Positions 54,727 to 64,000 of a stretch of DNA of 64,000 bases are shown one piece after another (position 1 is the stretch's first letter; each line of letters opens with the position of its first letter). Position numbers and translations under genes: made by a program. The notes under the pieces were generated by a model. It had not been told where the DNA came from. It saw only the letters and a program-made list of their open reading frames with translations, and searched no databases. This DNA is from Chaetoderma sp. LZ-2023a (taxonomy: Eukaryota; Mollusca; Caudofoveata; Chaetodermatida; Chaetodermatidae): assembly GCA_034401795.1 (NCBI GenBank), contig CM067367.1:52778519-52842518 (forward strand), in the 5' to 3' direction.

Positions 54727-56763
54727 CTCAACTGGCCTGAAAGGACAAGTGAGTTTATGCTGTGGCGACCATCCGTCGTGTGTCCATCGTCCATCAACTT
54801 TTTCTTTAAACGACTTCTCAGAACCACTAGGCCAATTTCAATTATATTTGCCAAGAAGCATCCTTGGGGCATAGGGATCCAAGTTTGATCAAACGAAGTC
54901 GATCAGCCAATTTGGTCGGTGGCCATCTTGGACGTTGACCAATTTTTAGAAACGTCTTTAAAAATCTTCTTGTCCGACACCGCTTGGGGGATTGACACAA
55001 ACCTCATGAAATATGATCTAGGGCAAGAGCTGAACCAAGTTTGTTCAAGGGAACTTGATTGGACAAATGGTTTGGCAGCCATCTTGGTTGACATAGTTTT
55101 AGTGAAAACGACTTCTCCAGAACCACTGAAGAGATCGGGCCGAAATTTGGAAAATATGATTAGGGAGTAAGGGCCATTAAGGTGTGTTCAAGGGAAGTTG
55201 ATCCGTCAAAAAATATGGCCGCGGTGGGTCAATCAAAATATAGCGTGTTTGGCGGCCATATTGGATTCTTCTATTTGATGGATTTTGAGGCTGAAATTGG
55301 GTTTAATTAGAGAATAAGGGCCATTAAAGTTTATTCAAGGGAAGTTGATCCGTCAAAAAATATGATCGCGGTGGGCCAATCAAAATAGTGTGTTTGGCGG
55401 CCATATTGGATTCTTATATTTGATGGATTTTGAGGCCGAAATTAGGTTTATGTGTGTTTGGGTATTATGCTTTCAAATTTTCCATTTCCGAAACTGTCGG
55501 ATAAACGGTTTGGCGGCCATCTTGGATCATTTTCCTGGTAAAAGCTTCCATGCTAAAGCAATGGGAAATTTTTTATGTATTCTCGAGAACTGCCTGACAG
55601 ATTTCAATTATATTTGGCAAGAAGCATCCTTAGGGCATAGAGATCCAAGTCTGTTCAAAGGAAGCCGATCCGCTAATTTGTGTGGTGGCCATCTTGGATT
55701 TTGCTCAATTTTTAGAAATGTCTTAAAATCTTTTTCACAGAAACCGCTTGGGGAATCAATTCAAAACTCACGAAACATCATCTAGGGCAAGAGGTAAGCC
55801 GACTGTTCAAGAGAACTTGATTGACCAAATGGTTTGGTGGCCATCTTGGATGACCTAGTTTTTGCGAAAACAATTTCTCCAGAATCGCTGAAAGGATTGG
55901 GCCGAAATTTGGGAGATATTATTAGTGACTAAGGGTCATTTAAGTTTCTTATAAAAAACAAAATCCATAAAACAAAACATGGCCGCTGTGGGCCAATCAA
56001 AATCTAGCGTGTTTGGCGGGCATATCAAATTTTTTTATTTGATGTATTTTGAAAGGCCGAAATTGGTTTTATATATTTTTAGGGTATTCTGACTCAAATT
56101 TGCCTTGTCGAAGCTGTCGGATAAACGGTTTGGTGACCATCTTTGATTATTTTCCCACCAAAAGCTCCCATACTAAAGCACAGGGAAATTTAAAATGTCT
56201 TCTCGAGAACCACTGTGCTGATTTCAACTATATTTAACAGTAAGCATCCTTATGGCATAGGGATACAAGTTTGTTCAAAGGAAGAGGATCGGCCGATTTG
56301 GCCGGTGGCCTTCGATTTGGCCGACTTAGCAACGTCTTTAAAAATCTCCAAACCCGCTTGAGGGATCGATGCAAACCTTATGAAATATGGTCTAGTGCAA
56401 TAGCTGAACCAAGGTTGTTCGAGGGAACTTGATTTGCCAAATAGTTCGGCGACCATCTTGGATGACCTAATTTTCACAAAAATTACCTCCAGAACCGCTG
56501 AATAGATCGGCCGATATATATGATATGTCAAAAACACATGTTCACCATAAATCAATCAGAACTTAGCAATTTTATTTTCCTGTATTTCTTGCAAATTTCT
56601 GAGAAAATCATAAAAAGATTACTTATTACCCACTGAGCCAATTTTAAACCTTCTTCAGAGAAATTTGATATGTAAATTTTTCCAGTGGTCATCTTGTTTG
56701 GTTTGATTATGCCAGTGGCCAATAATTCCAGATGAGCGATACAAGCCTCTTGGGCCTCTTGTT
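54727..56763. repeat. Pearl-like modular element, variant core
   Basis: The head ctcaactggcctgaaaggac and tail gcctcttgggcctcttgttt resemble those at 36420 and 38104. The core units differ: gatccgtcaaaaaatatg, gtgggccaatcaaaat and gcggccatattggattctt are repeated in tandem between about 55197 and 55440, and ggtggccatcttgga recurs further along. The last part near 56530 returns to the other core type. Confidence 0.6.
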
Positions 56764-56854
56764 TAAGAATAAACGTAATTACTGGATTAATCAGCTTGGG
56801 CACAAACCTACAAATTACGGAGACAAGAGCAAAAGCTTATATCAATGACGAAAG

Positions 56855-57052
56855 CTGCAATGGCGTTTTGAAAAGCACATTTTCAGGCCAAGAGAAGACT
56901 ATTTTTGAAAATGTATCACTGGAATCGAGCCAGTCATTCCAGTTGTACATTTTCAAAAATGGTCATCTCCTGGCCTGCAAATGAACATATATATATTCAC
57001 TGAGCAAAATAAAAATTTTAGTTACCGATCTCGGTAAAAAGTAATTAAAAGG
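56855..57052. repeat. Hairpin MITE family H, partial
   Basis: The centre gtatcactggaatcgagcca faces ggtcatctcctggcctgcaa. The left end is eroded and the right end reads gtaattaaaagg. Confidence 0.55.
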
Positions 57053-57239
57053 TTGGAACTGAAATATTATATGTAGTAGAAATTATTCATGATTATTCGA
57101 TTATTTAATTTTTATCAAATAAATTTTAAAAAATCACAATTTTTGATTTAATCACATAATCGTGCGAGCCTAGACTTGAGTAGGTAGATATGGGGATATA
57201 TGCTAAGATGTCACCGGTGAATTTTTCTGTTATGAGAGA

Positions 57240-57570
57240 ATAGAGTGATCCATTTCTAGCTATGCCCAGCCCATTACTAGCTATGCCCTGCCCATTTCTA
57301 TTTAGATCTAACCAATTTGTGTGCACACTTGAACGGATTTCAACACTTTGAATCGTGAATTCGCAGAATCTAAATTTCAAGTTAACTATGCATGCAAGCT
57401 GTTGAATATTTTGAAATTAATTTGACTGGGCGCTGTGGCTGTTTATTAAATTGTTAATTCCCCAATGCCATGCAATTCAGATGGTTACTGTTGGACCTTT
57501 GCCCCTTTAGTGTTGGACCTATGTCATGTGATTGTGATGTTAAGTAATGAGTAACATACTTTGATTGTGA
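57240..57570. repeat. Composite repeat R, partial
   Basis: The copy has tctagctatgcccagcccat in two to three repeats, atcgtgaattcgcagaatct and a left P half (57400-57441) whose right arm is missing. It continues as tttattaaattgttaattcc and cacatga-like wording. Confidence 0.55.
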
Positions 57571-57916
57571 TGTCAGATATGATCCGAGAACAGATCAGAT
57601 ACCTCCGTTACACAAACTACTATGCTGTAGCTGGTCTAATGGTAAATTTTTCTCTAACCTACAAATCTCAGTCTAGGGTATTATCATGATCATCGACTCA
57701 TCCATGTCATTTGACCATTTCCTACATCCTCTATTACTCGGATGCAAATTTACTATAAGCTGAAGGAAGCTAGCTACATGTAAATTTTCAATTCAGATAA
57801 ATTTGTGCAATTTCAGATTTATGTTAAAATGTCTATTCATGACATTTGAAATTTAATACTCGGGGTATTAACGTATAGTAAACTAGCAATAAGTAATTAC
57901 TATTCAGTTTCAGTTT

Positions 57917-58390
57917 TTAGTTCATCTGGCCAGAAGGAACAAATGAGCTTATGCCATGGTGACCATCCGTCCCTCGTCCATCATCAACTTTTGCTTTAAA
58001 ACACTACTCATTATTCATTAACCACTTGGCTGATTTCAACCAAATTTGGCTAAAAGGACCCTATGGTCATAAGCTCCAGAACTTCCATTTGGAATATTTT
58101 AACCAAATTTCACCAGATGGATTCTATGGAGGTAGGCTCTAGAAACTCTATTCAGAATTTTGATTGATAAATGTTTTGGGTGAAAATTCTAGATTTTATG
58201 AAAAATTTACCAGAAATTGTCCAAAGCACTACTTCTCCTTAGTTGCTTGACATATTTCAATGAAATTTGACTAGAGGGACCCTATCATGGTAGAATCTGC
58301 AACCTCTATTCAGAATTTAGATTTTAAAATTTTTGGGGTGAAAATCTTAGATTTTATGAAAATTTATGAAAATTATCAAAATGCTACTCT
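57917..58390. repeat. Pearl-like element, 3'-truncated
   Basis: The head tagttcatctggccagaagg is followed by two or so tandem units (atttcaaccaaatttggcta, accagaaattgtccaaa). It lacks the ggcccttgggcc tail. It stops near 58390, where ordinary sequence resumes. Confidence 0.6.
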
Positions 58391-59631
58391 GAAATTCTGC
58401 CCATATTCGCAAGAGTTATCTCCCTTGAAAGATTAAAATTCATCAAAATTTTGTTGTTGTAATTGTAATGATCAATACAGCTGTGAAGACTTTCAAGATT
58501 TTTAGTGATGTCTTTGCTGTGAATTCCAAATGCGTACCTAATAGATGTGACCCTCCCCCCCCCCCCCCCTTCTCAAAGAATTATCAAAGACAAACTGTTC
58601 ATATTTAGCATTCCTCAAACAAATATGCCTGTTTCACTAAAACTGTTGTTCAAGAATTGTGATGGATAATATAGTGGCTGGTCACACTGATATCCATTAA
58701 CAGCAGGCATTTTCATTTTACAAAGATTCTCAGAAAACAATCTATCAAAATATGATGATAAAAATCAACAAATTAGATGAATCCCACTGCTAAAAATCTG
58801 TGGTATAGCAGTCACACCTAATTCAGATACCACCTCTATATTATATAAATTATGCTTTGTTTGAGTCCTAAAAGCAATATCTTTGCCCCTCCATACAGAG
58901 ACCACCTGTTAATAAAGTCAAATTTTGTCTGGTTCCCAGGTTGGTGTTTGTATACAGGTTTCATGATATATAGGGCTCTGTGATGGAACAACATGTTTGT
59001 CTTACCTGCGACAATTAATTGAGACATGTGACAGGTATCAGTTTTACGGCGACAGCTACATGTACCACGTCACTATTAACTTTTGCCTTTAGCAAATCGC
59101 GTTGCCTTATATTTCAGGGTTGGTTTAGCATATTGAAGGTAAACATACACACATAGTTGCCTATGCTGATAGGAAACGGCACAAGAATTATTGAGGTCAG
59201 AAGGTCAAAGGTTATGGTTAATCATGGTACAAGTACATGTACTTCTTGACAAAAAAAGAGAATGGGCAAGATATTTATTTCCACAAAATTCTTATTATTT
59301 ATAGCGCATCACCAAATTTCCCATTCCATTAATTTTGTGTCAATATTTGGCAGGTTTGTGACCCATGAAATGTAACAAGTTTGGGAAATTTACAGTTTCC
59401 ATTCAATACAGTTTCCATTCAATACATTTTGTTATACTGAACACATACAAAGCAAATTCATAAAATATGTTAATACTGTCAGGCCAGAGGTCAAGTAGGT
59501 CAAGATTGTATTCCCGAGATCGGGTCATATTCCATATAGTTGCTGGATATTGTTTGCAACGCCTTGATTTCATGTGAAGCAAAGCATCTGTTGGCATCAC
59601 TTAACTGTATTAATTAATTGTTACCCGTGCT
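58391..59631. other. Intron, no exon recognised
   Basis: A poly-C run is at about 58554-58568. Gtttccattcaatac is directly repeated near 59394. Otherwise I see nothing specific. Confidence 0.35.
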
Positions 59632-59850
59632 TAACCATTTAATACCATAATGGTCATACCGGGCAAAACCGGCCTCTGTTATCGTCTTGTGGAATGTCCA
59701 TTTACAGGCCATGAAAATACAATTTTTGACAATTTACCACTGGAATGACTGGCTCGATAACCGAGCCAGTCATTCCAGTGATAGATTTCCAAAAATTGCA
59801 TTCTCTTGGCCTGTAGATGGACATTCAAAAGGCAGATAATTAAATTTTCT
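59632..59850. repeat. Hairpin MITE family H, full length, next to an exon
   Basis: The arms gtccatttacaggccatgaa and ttggcctgtagatggacatt pair, with the perfect centre gactggctcgataaccgagc. It ends about 25 bp before the exon at 59874, leaving a short pyrimidine tract as the acceptor. Confidence 0.75.
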
Positions 59851-59873
59851 TGTTTTTTTCTGGTTTTATCTAG

Positions 59874-59968
59874 TGTTAAGTTGTTGAGGTGTCACATCCA
59901 AAGCATACATCCCGATATCAAGCCTGAGGATGTCGTAGGCTATCAACACACTCCACAAGGGAAAATGG
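59874..59968 (+). CDS. ZFAT: ZFAT-like exon: end of finger 11
   Basis: This 95-nt exon has acceptor ttttatctag and donor GTATGT, entering in phase 2 and leaving in phase 1. Its first base completes a serine codon, and VKLLRCHIQSIH then supplies the helix and histidines of finger 11, giving a C-x2-C-x12-H-x4-H finger. The rest (PDIKPEDVVGYQHTPQGKMG) is a linker. The corresponding human segment also has a HPEVS-type linker after a split finger. Confidence 0.9.
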
Positions 59969-59992
59969 GTATGTCCATTCTGATTCATTATT

Positions 59993-60345
59993 AACCCTTC
60001 AATGGTCAGGACTGGTCAAGAAAAGTAAACTGTGTGCATTGTGAATGTCCATTTGCAGGCCAAAAGAATACTATTTTAGTCAAGCGCTATCTGAAGTGGA
60101 GGTGTGCTTGACTCTAATCTGAATGGTGTGCAGCACCTAGCATCTGTGTTCTCAAGGCTTGCCATTCACAGACCAGTCCTCTAGTTTGAAATTTACCAGT
60201 GGAATGACTGGCTCTAACCGAGCTTCAAAGTCTTCTCTTGACAGGCAAATGTACATTCACTCCGCAAAACTTTCAAATTTTCTTAACCAATCGTGAACTT
60301 ACGACCACTGCAGAAACCATTTTGGCCAGCTTGACCGTGAAAGCG
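59993..60345. repeat. Hairpin MITE family H with internal insertion
   Basis: The copy starts acccttcaatggtcagg and carries the arms gtccatttgcaggccaaaag and tcttgacaggcaaatgtaca. About 110 bp of unrelated sequence (near 60075-60185) separates the arms from the accagtggaatgactggctc centre. Confidence 0.5.
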
Positions 60346-60860
60346 GTCAGTTACTTAGTTGCGGTATCATGTGTATTTAGAATATTTGTTCTAATCTGTT
60401 GGTCAGTTTAAATCAAGAATCAACATTTTATATTGCTTAATGAGGATAATTTTGTTGATGATTTTGCAAATGGTACTGTTTTATGTTGTTAAATCATCTG
60501 CAACAATGTCATTTTAGAAGTCGATATCAGGGGAACTTAACACTTTATTGGCCAGCCATGTTCTTGCCAAACATATATTTGCAAGATAAGAGATTATATT
60601 GGAAAACTTAGCACTGAAATGAGTTAAGTTTTCTAAATTTTTTGTTAATGGACAATTTTATATTACAGACTAGACCAATTTTGCCCATTGACACTATTAT
60701 TAAAAGCAGTTTCTGCGAGTTAAGCAATGCAAGTATTAAACTGCTTAAATCTGTCTCGTTAACTGGTTTCCTTGGTGACTTGTATATTTATCATGCTATT
60801 GCTGCATTGGGAAGAAGTACATGCTGAAATTACGCTGGAGCAATCTGACCGGTCACTCAA
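60346..60860. other. Intron, eroded repeats only
   Basis: A remnant H-type stretch lies near 60538-60660 (tttattggccagccatg). No exon is seen. Confidence 0.35.
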
Positions 60861-61145
60861 GTATATAACATCATAATCAAATACATCACTTGTTAGCTGA
60901 CATCATAATCAAAATAACACCCATCTAAAAAATCGTACTGTATGTAATTAGATCCATCACAAAAGTGTGTGAATTGTATGTCTGATTAAATAACATTTAA
61001 ATAAACATACATGTAGGCAGTAACAGCTCCAAGTTAAATTAGTTTGAACGTGTTCAATAGATTACCTGTATATTTACTTTGACATTGGGAATTCAGAGTT
61101 CAATATATTAAAATTGATTCAAACGCACATACAAAGTGGGCAGTG
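60861..61145. repeat. Composite repeat R, inverted and partial
   Basis: The order is ataatcaaatacatcactt, gaattgtatgtctgattaaa, a right P half (61012-61060) and ctgtatatttactttgac. It leads directly into the arm-derived minisatellite. Confidence 0.6.
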
Positions 61146-61146
61146 T

Positions 61147-61374
61147 TTGGCTAGAAATGGGTGGGGCATAGCTAGAAATGGGTGGGGGATAGCTAGAAAT
61201 GGGCTGGTGATAGCAAGAAATGGGTGGGCATAGCTAGAAATGGGTGAGACTTAGCTAAAAATGGGTGGGGGAAAGATAGGCATGGGCGGGACATAGCTGG
61301 AAATAGGCGGGGCATAGCTAGAAATGGGTGGGGCATATCCAGAAATAGGCGGGGCATGGCTAGAAATGGATCAC
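61147..61374. repeat. ~21-bp minisatellite beside an exon
   Basis: About eleven imperfect copies of gctagaaatgggtggggcata lie in tandem. The unit is the outer arm of composite repeat R (tagctagagatgggcggggc at 35570), so the array grew from a fragment of that repeat. It ends about 25 bp before the exon at 61399. Confidence 0.85.
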
Positions 61375-61398
61375 TATTCAGTTGTATTTTCTTTGTAG

Positions 61399-61678
61399 GT
61401 CGGAAAAGCTATAAATGTCCTTACTGTGATAAAGTGTTTGTGCGAGCGTTTTCCGAACTTCAGAAGCATATCTGGATCCATGAGGAGATTAAGCCATTCA
61501 AATGCAATCTGTGTCCACATTCATGCCGCAGTAAGACTAACTTACAGTCACATATGCTTAGACATTCACCAGAAAAACCGTTCGTTTGCGGGGAATGTGG
61601 CAAAGCGTATAAGTCAAGGACAGCACTCAGATGGCATGTTCGATCTCATCGTGAAGGAAAACTGTTTAAATGTGAAAA
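61399..61678 (+). CDS. ZFAT: ZFAT-like exon: fingers 12-14 and start of 15
   Basis: The exon has acceptor tctttgtag and donor GTGAGT, entering in phase 1 and leaving in phase 2. Finger 12 (YKCPYCDKVF with LQKHIWIHEE) has 13 residues between its Cys and His pairs, a spacing I also recall in human ZFAT (LQRHIWAHEG). It is followed by the linker IKPFKC, finger 13 (CNLCPHSCRSKTNLQSH), finger 14 (CGECGKAYKSRTALRWH) and the start of finger 15 (FKCEK). This is the most ZFAT-like stretch of the gene. Confidence 0.95.
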
Positions 61679-62332
61679 GTGAGTAAGAATCTAGGGATCT
61701 GATCACTCAAGTATCTGACGTTATGATCAAAATACCTCACCTGTTAGCTGACATCACAATGAACTGGTAGAGGTACATCAGGAAAGTGGGTCTGATAATA
61801 AGGGCCTGAATTGTATGTCTTGTGAAGTTACAATTTAACCGCTTACTGGTAAAGTTTGGTCAAGAAAACTTAAATATTTTTTATTGAATGTCCATTTACA
61901 GGCCAGGAGAATACAATCTTTGAAAATTTATCACTGGAATGTGCTAAGCGTGCTGTGAGGTGACCTCAAGAAAGCAGGATTAGATACACTCAAGTCAAGA
62001 ACGGACCTGAGGAAGCTAAGGATTTGGGCTGAGGACAAGACACAGTGGGCAAAAGCGAAGAAGGACTGATTACAGCTGTAGGATGTTTCTACTACTACAG
62101 CCGCAGAATACAGTAATCATACATACAATGTGCTATATGACTTCCACAAATCATTACATCTGTGTTTTATGAAATGAATGCGTCATTGTGAAATTTCTCT
62201 ATGGTAAAGAGAAGTTTGCCTTCTGCAAATAACCTTTGTATGGAGAATTATATGAAACAAATGAGCTTATGGTCAGTAATGTGTTTAGTGTGACTGTTAC
62301 ATTAATGGCTAATTGTGGAGTCCAGTTTTACC
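61679..62332. other. Intron with an H-type half repeat
   Basis: A truncated family H left arm is at about 61836-61945 (gtccatttacaggccaggag, then ttatcactggaatg). I see nothing else recognisable. Confidence 0.4.
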
Positions 62333-62515
62333 TATGCCCCGCCCATCTCTAGCTAAGCTCCACCCATGCTTTGCTCGTTAAATCTCAATTTCCAGAAAAC
62401 TACGGGTAAGTTGTTGAATACTTTGAAACTAATTTGACTGGCTGTTGTTGCTGGCGGCCTATGGCTACATATCACGTAATTGTTTATGACGTCGTATGAT
62501 TGACTGATAAACATG
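62333..62515. repeat. Composite repeat R, compact copy
   Basis: The copy has ccccgcccatctctagctaa, ctcaatttccagaaaacta and a left P half (62412-62456). The tail is tatcacgtaattgtttatga. Its aatttccagaaaac text is the same word that DIRS 2 interrupts at 43158/51599. Confidence 0.6.
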
Positions 62516-63485
62516 ATTTCTCAATTGAACATGTATCCAGGGCCACTAGCCTGTAACGCTAGCGACAAGGAGATTCTGCTAGCCATTATAATTTTCTACT
62601 AGCACTTATAAATAAGATAAATGTTATGATTAACCTTTATATTACAGAATTATAACTGCTCAATGCAGTTCAATTCTGAATGTTAATAACCTGTAATAAA
62701 TTTTTTGTTGTCTTATGCTGTCCATAAGAGACAGGGGTCGTATTGGTCATGGAAAGTCAAGGAATATGAGACTTTAGAATTAAGGACTGGACAAATTTTC
62801 AACAAATTATCTGATAAATTGAAATTGAGTTTTAATATCTTTCGGCCTAAAAGCTCAAATTTCATCATGTCCAAAAGCTTTATTTATTTCAGAGATTCAT
62901 AGAAAGAAAAGGTGCATGAACGTTATTATGTAATCATCACAGTCTTGAGATTCTGTAATGCTGGTCAAGGAAAAGTCATAAATTTCACTGAATGAAATGA
63001 GTATGAAGCCAGATGAGAGGGTGAGGGTACAAATTGTTTCTGAACTATATAATGGACCTTTCCAGTATTAGCTATGCCCCGCCCATCTCTAGCTAAGCTC
63101 CACCCACACCTCGCTTGTGTTGGGATCGATCGATCTCTGAACACCCTCGTGTCGGACCATTTGAGATTTGATGACGGTCTATATGGAACCCTTTGGGATG
63201 TAATGATTATGACGTCATCATACACGCGCTGAACTGATTGTGACGTTATACGAGGTCTGATGATGGATGGATACGCTGGAAAGGTGAATTGTTCACTGCA
63301 TAGATACAGTACAGCTCATAAATAACATAACAGATTTCCAAAGCAAAAACAAACATGTTACTTATGAGCTGCGCTATAGCGTTAACCCTCGCAAATTTTG
63401 ATTAAATTCAGGACAGTTGGCTAGATATAATTGTATCAAACCCTGCTAATATGCTCACTTAACATTTATCACATTATCATGACAG
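62516..63485. other. Intron, includes an R-type arm
   Basis: The stretch at 63064-63265 has tagctatgccccgcccatct, gttgggatcgatcgatctct and atgattatgacgtcatcat but no P palindrome. The rest shows no exon. The acceptor catgacag ends at 63485. Confidence 0.45.
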
Positions 63486-63660
63486 GTGCAACTACGAGGC
63501 ATCTCAAAGCAGTCACCTGAAGCGACATATGGAGGTACATACTCTGTCCAAGCGGTTCCCATGTCAACACTGTGACTTCACATCAAATGCCATCAGTCAT
63601 CTGCGCATGCATTACACACGTGCTCATCCTAATGTTAAAAGGCCTGCTCTCCCGGATATG
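63486..63660 (+). CDS. ZFAT: ZFAT-like exon: fingers 15-16
   Basis: The exon has acceptor atcatgacag and donor GTAGGT, entering in phase 2 and leaving in phase 0. The leading G completes a lysine codon, giving finger 15 (CEKCNYEASQSSHLKRH across the intron) and finger 16 (FPCQHCDFTSNAISHLRMH with YTRAHPN). Human ZFAT has the same pair ending in a HYNRKHPN-type word. At least one further exon should lie beyond 64000, since the frame is still open and human ZFAT continues with one or two more fingers. Confidence 0.94.
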
Positions 63661-63788
63661 GTAGGTTATTGTTGTAACTATGACAGACTTAAATATCTTT
63701 CACTAACCCAGCATAACTCTTCATTCAGTAACCCTCTCACCGATCAATTTCCCATATCTCATTTTCAATGCTACTCTGCAGGAACACT

Positions 63789-63900
63789 GTTGAATATTTT
63801 TTAATTAATTTGATTTAACTGGAAGCAGATGCTGCCTTATTAGACGCTGCCTAATAAAGCAGCAACGGCTTCCAGTCAAATTAATTCAACATTTTCAACA
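63789..63900. repeat. Palindromic repeat family P with long centre
   Basis: The arms gttgaatattttttaattaa and aattcaacattttcaac enclose a centre built from two copies of a gctgcctta hairpin. A right-hand P remnant follows at about 63950-63995, to the window edge. Confidence 0.7.
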
Positions 63901-64000
63901 GAATACGTTTTATATATCGTAAAGAATATACTTTTTCAGGGATTTGTCAGGCAGCAACAATGCCCAATCAAATTAGTTTTGAAATATTCAATTTGATTAA

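Larger units (their letters stand above)
2368..63660 (+). other. ZFAT: ZFAT-like gene locus (partial, multi-exon)
   Basis: This entry spans the recognised exons of one zinc-finger gene. Reading phases agree at every junction I could check: phase 1 at 2442/6056, phase 1 at 6187/7826 (and 12414/14048), phase 0 at 14421/41013, phase 1 at 41439/52383, phase 1 at 53642/54375, phase 2 at 54588/59874, phase 1 at 59968/61399, phase 2 at 61678/63486. The product has 16 C2H2 fingers after an acidic, AT-hook-like N-terminal part. Vertebrate ZFAT is a nuclear DNA-binding regulator with an AT-hook and 18 fingers. Shared landmarks from memory are a DRDRH finger, a CEYCGKLF finger after a long spacer, and an LQ(K/R)HIW finger followed by KPFKC. 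The first finger of ZFAT was not found and may lie upstream of the window; the last finger or fingers lie beyond 64000. Introns are filled with transposons. Confidence 0.82.

Noticed and set aside
1-64000. tRNA or rRNA genes
   Set aside because: I saw no convincing A-box/B-box pair with cloverleaf or rRNA-like block by eye; a dedicated covariance-model scan would be needed to exclude them.

Overview
The window looks like intron-rich, repeat-dense animal DNA, most likely from a lophotrochozoan and quite possibly a bivalve mollusc. The evidence is one C2H2 zinc-finger gene split into short exons with GT/AG introns, two DIRS-type tyrosine-recombinase retrotransposons, many short palindromic repeats, and modular repeats with tandem cores like the 'pearl' elements known from bivalves. 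The exact organism is not determined. No bacterial-style gene organisation, RNA gene or CRISPR array was found.

The only host gene I can support is on the + strand and runs through almost the whole window, continuing past the right edge and probably past the left. I identify it as an orthologue of ZFAT (zinc finger and AT-hook domain containing). Exons 2368-2442, 12283-12414 (duplicated at 6056-6187), 14048-14421 (duplicated at 7826-8198), 41013-41439, 52383-53642, 54375-54588, 59874-59968, 61399-61678 and 63486-63660 join with matching splice phases at every junction. Together they encode a basic AT-hook-like start, an atypical finger, an acidic segment with a second AT-hook-like motif, and 16 C2H2 fingers whose order and linkers match vertebrate ZFAT as I remember it. 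Two further phase-0 exons inside the large intron (27809-27925, cysteine-rich CXC-like; 31508-31711, ending in a stop) could give a short isoform with no C2H2 array.

Layout: 1-2367, no recognised exon; 3427-4388, a modular tandem-repeat element; about 4038-9731 and 10269-15945, two nearly identical copies of one 5.7-kb segment on either side of a 500-N gap, probably an assembly duplication; 16087-23136, a DIRS element with long intact ORFs (gag, RT/RNase H/methyltransferase-like, tyrosine recombinase), inverted terminal repeats and an internal complementary region; 26330-27290, a ~145-bp tandem array with six perfect oestrogen-response-element palindromes; 28000-41000, nested MITE-like, composite and pearl-like repeats; 43159-51598, a decayed second DIRS copy inserted in a composite repeat and itself broken by a 1,505-bp non-autonomous hAT-like element; 52383-63660, the 3' zinc-finger exons separated by more repeats.

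The zinc-finger gene is the functional unit. The rest is mostly mobile DNA in its introns. Both DIRS copies lie in sense orientation to the gene.
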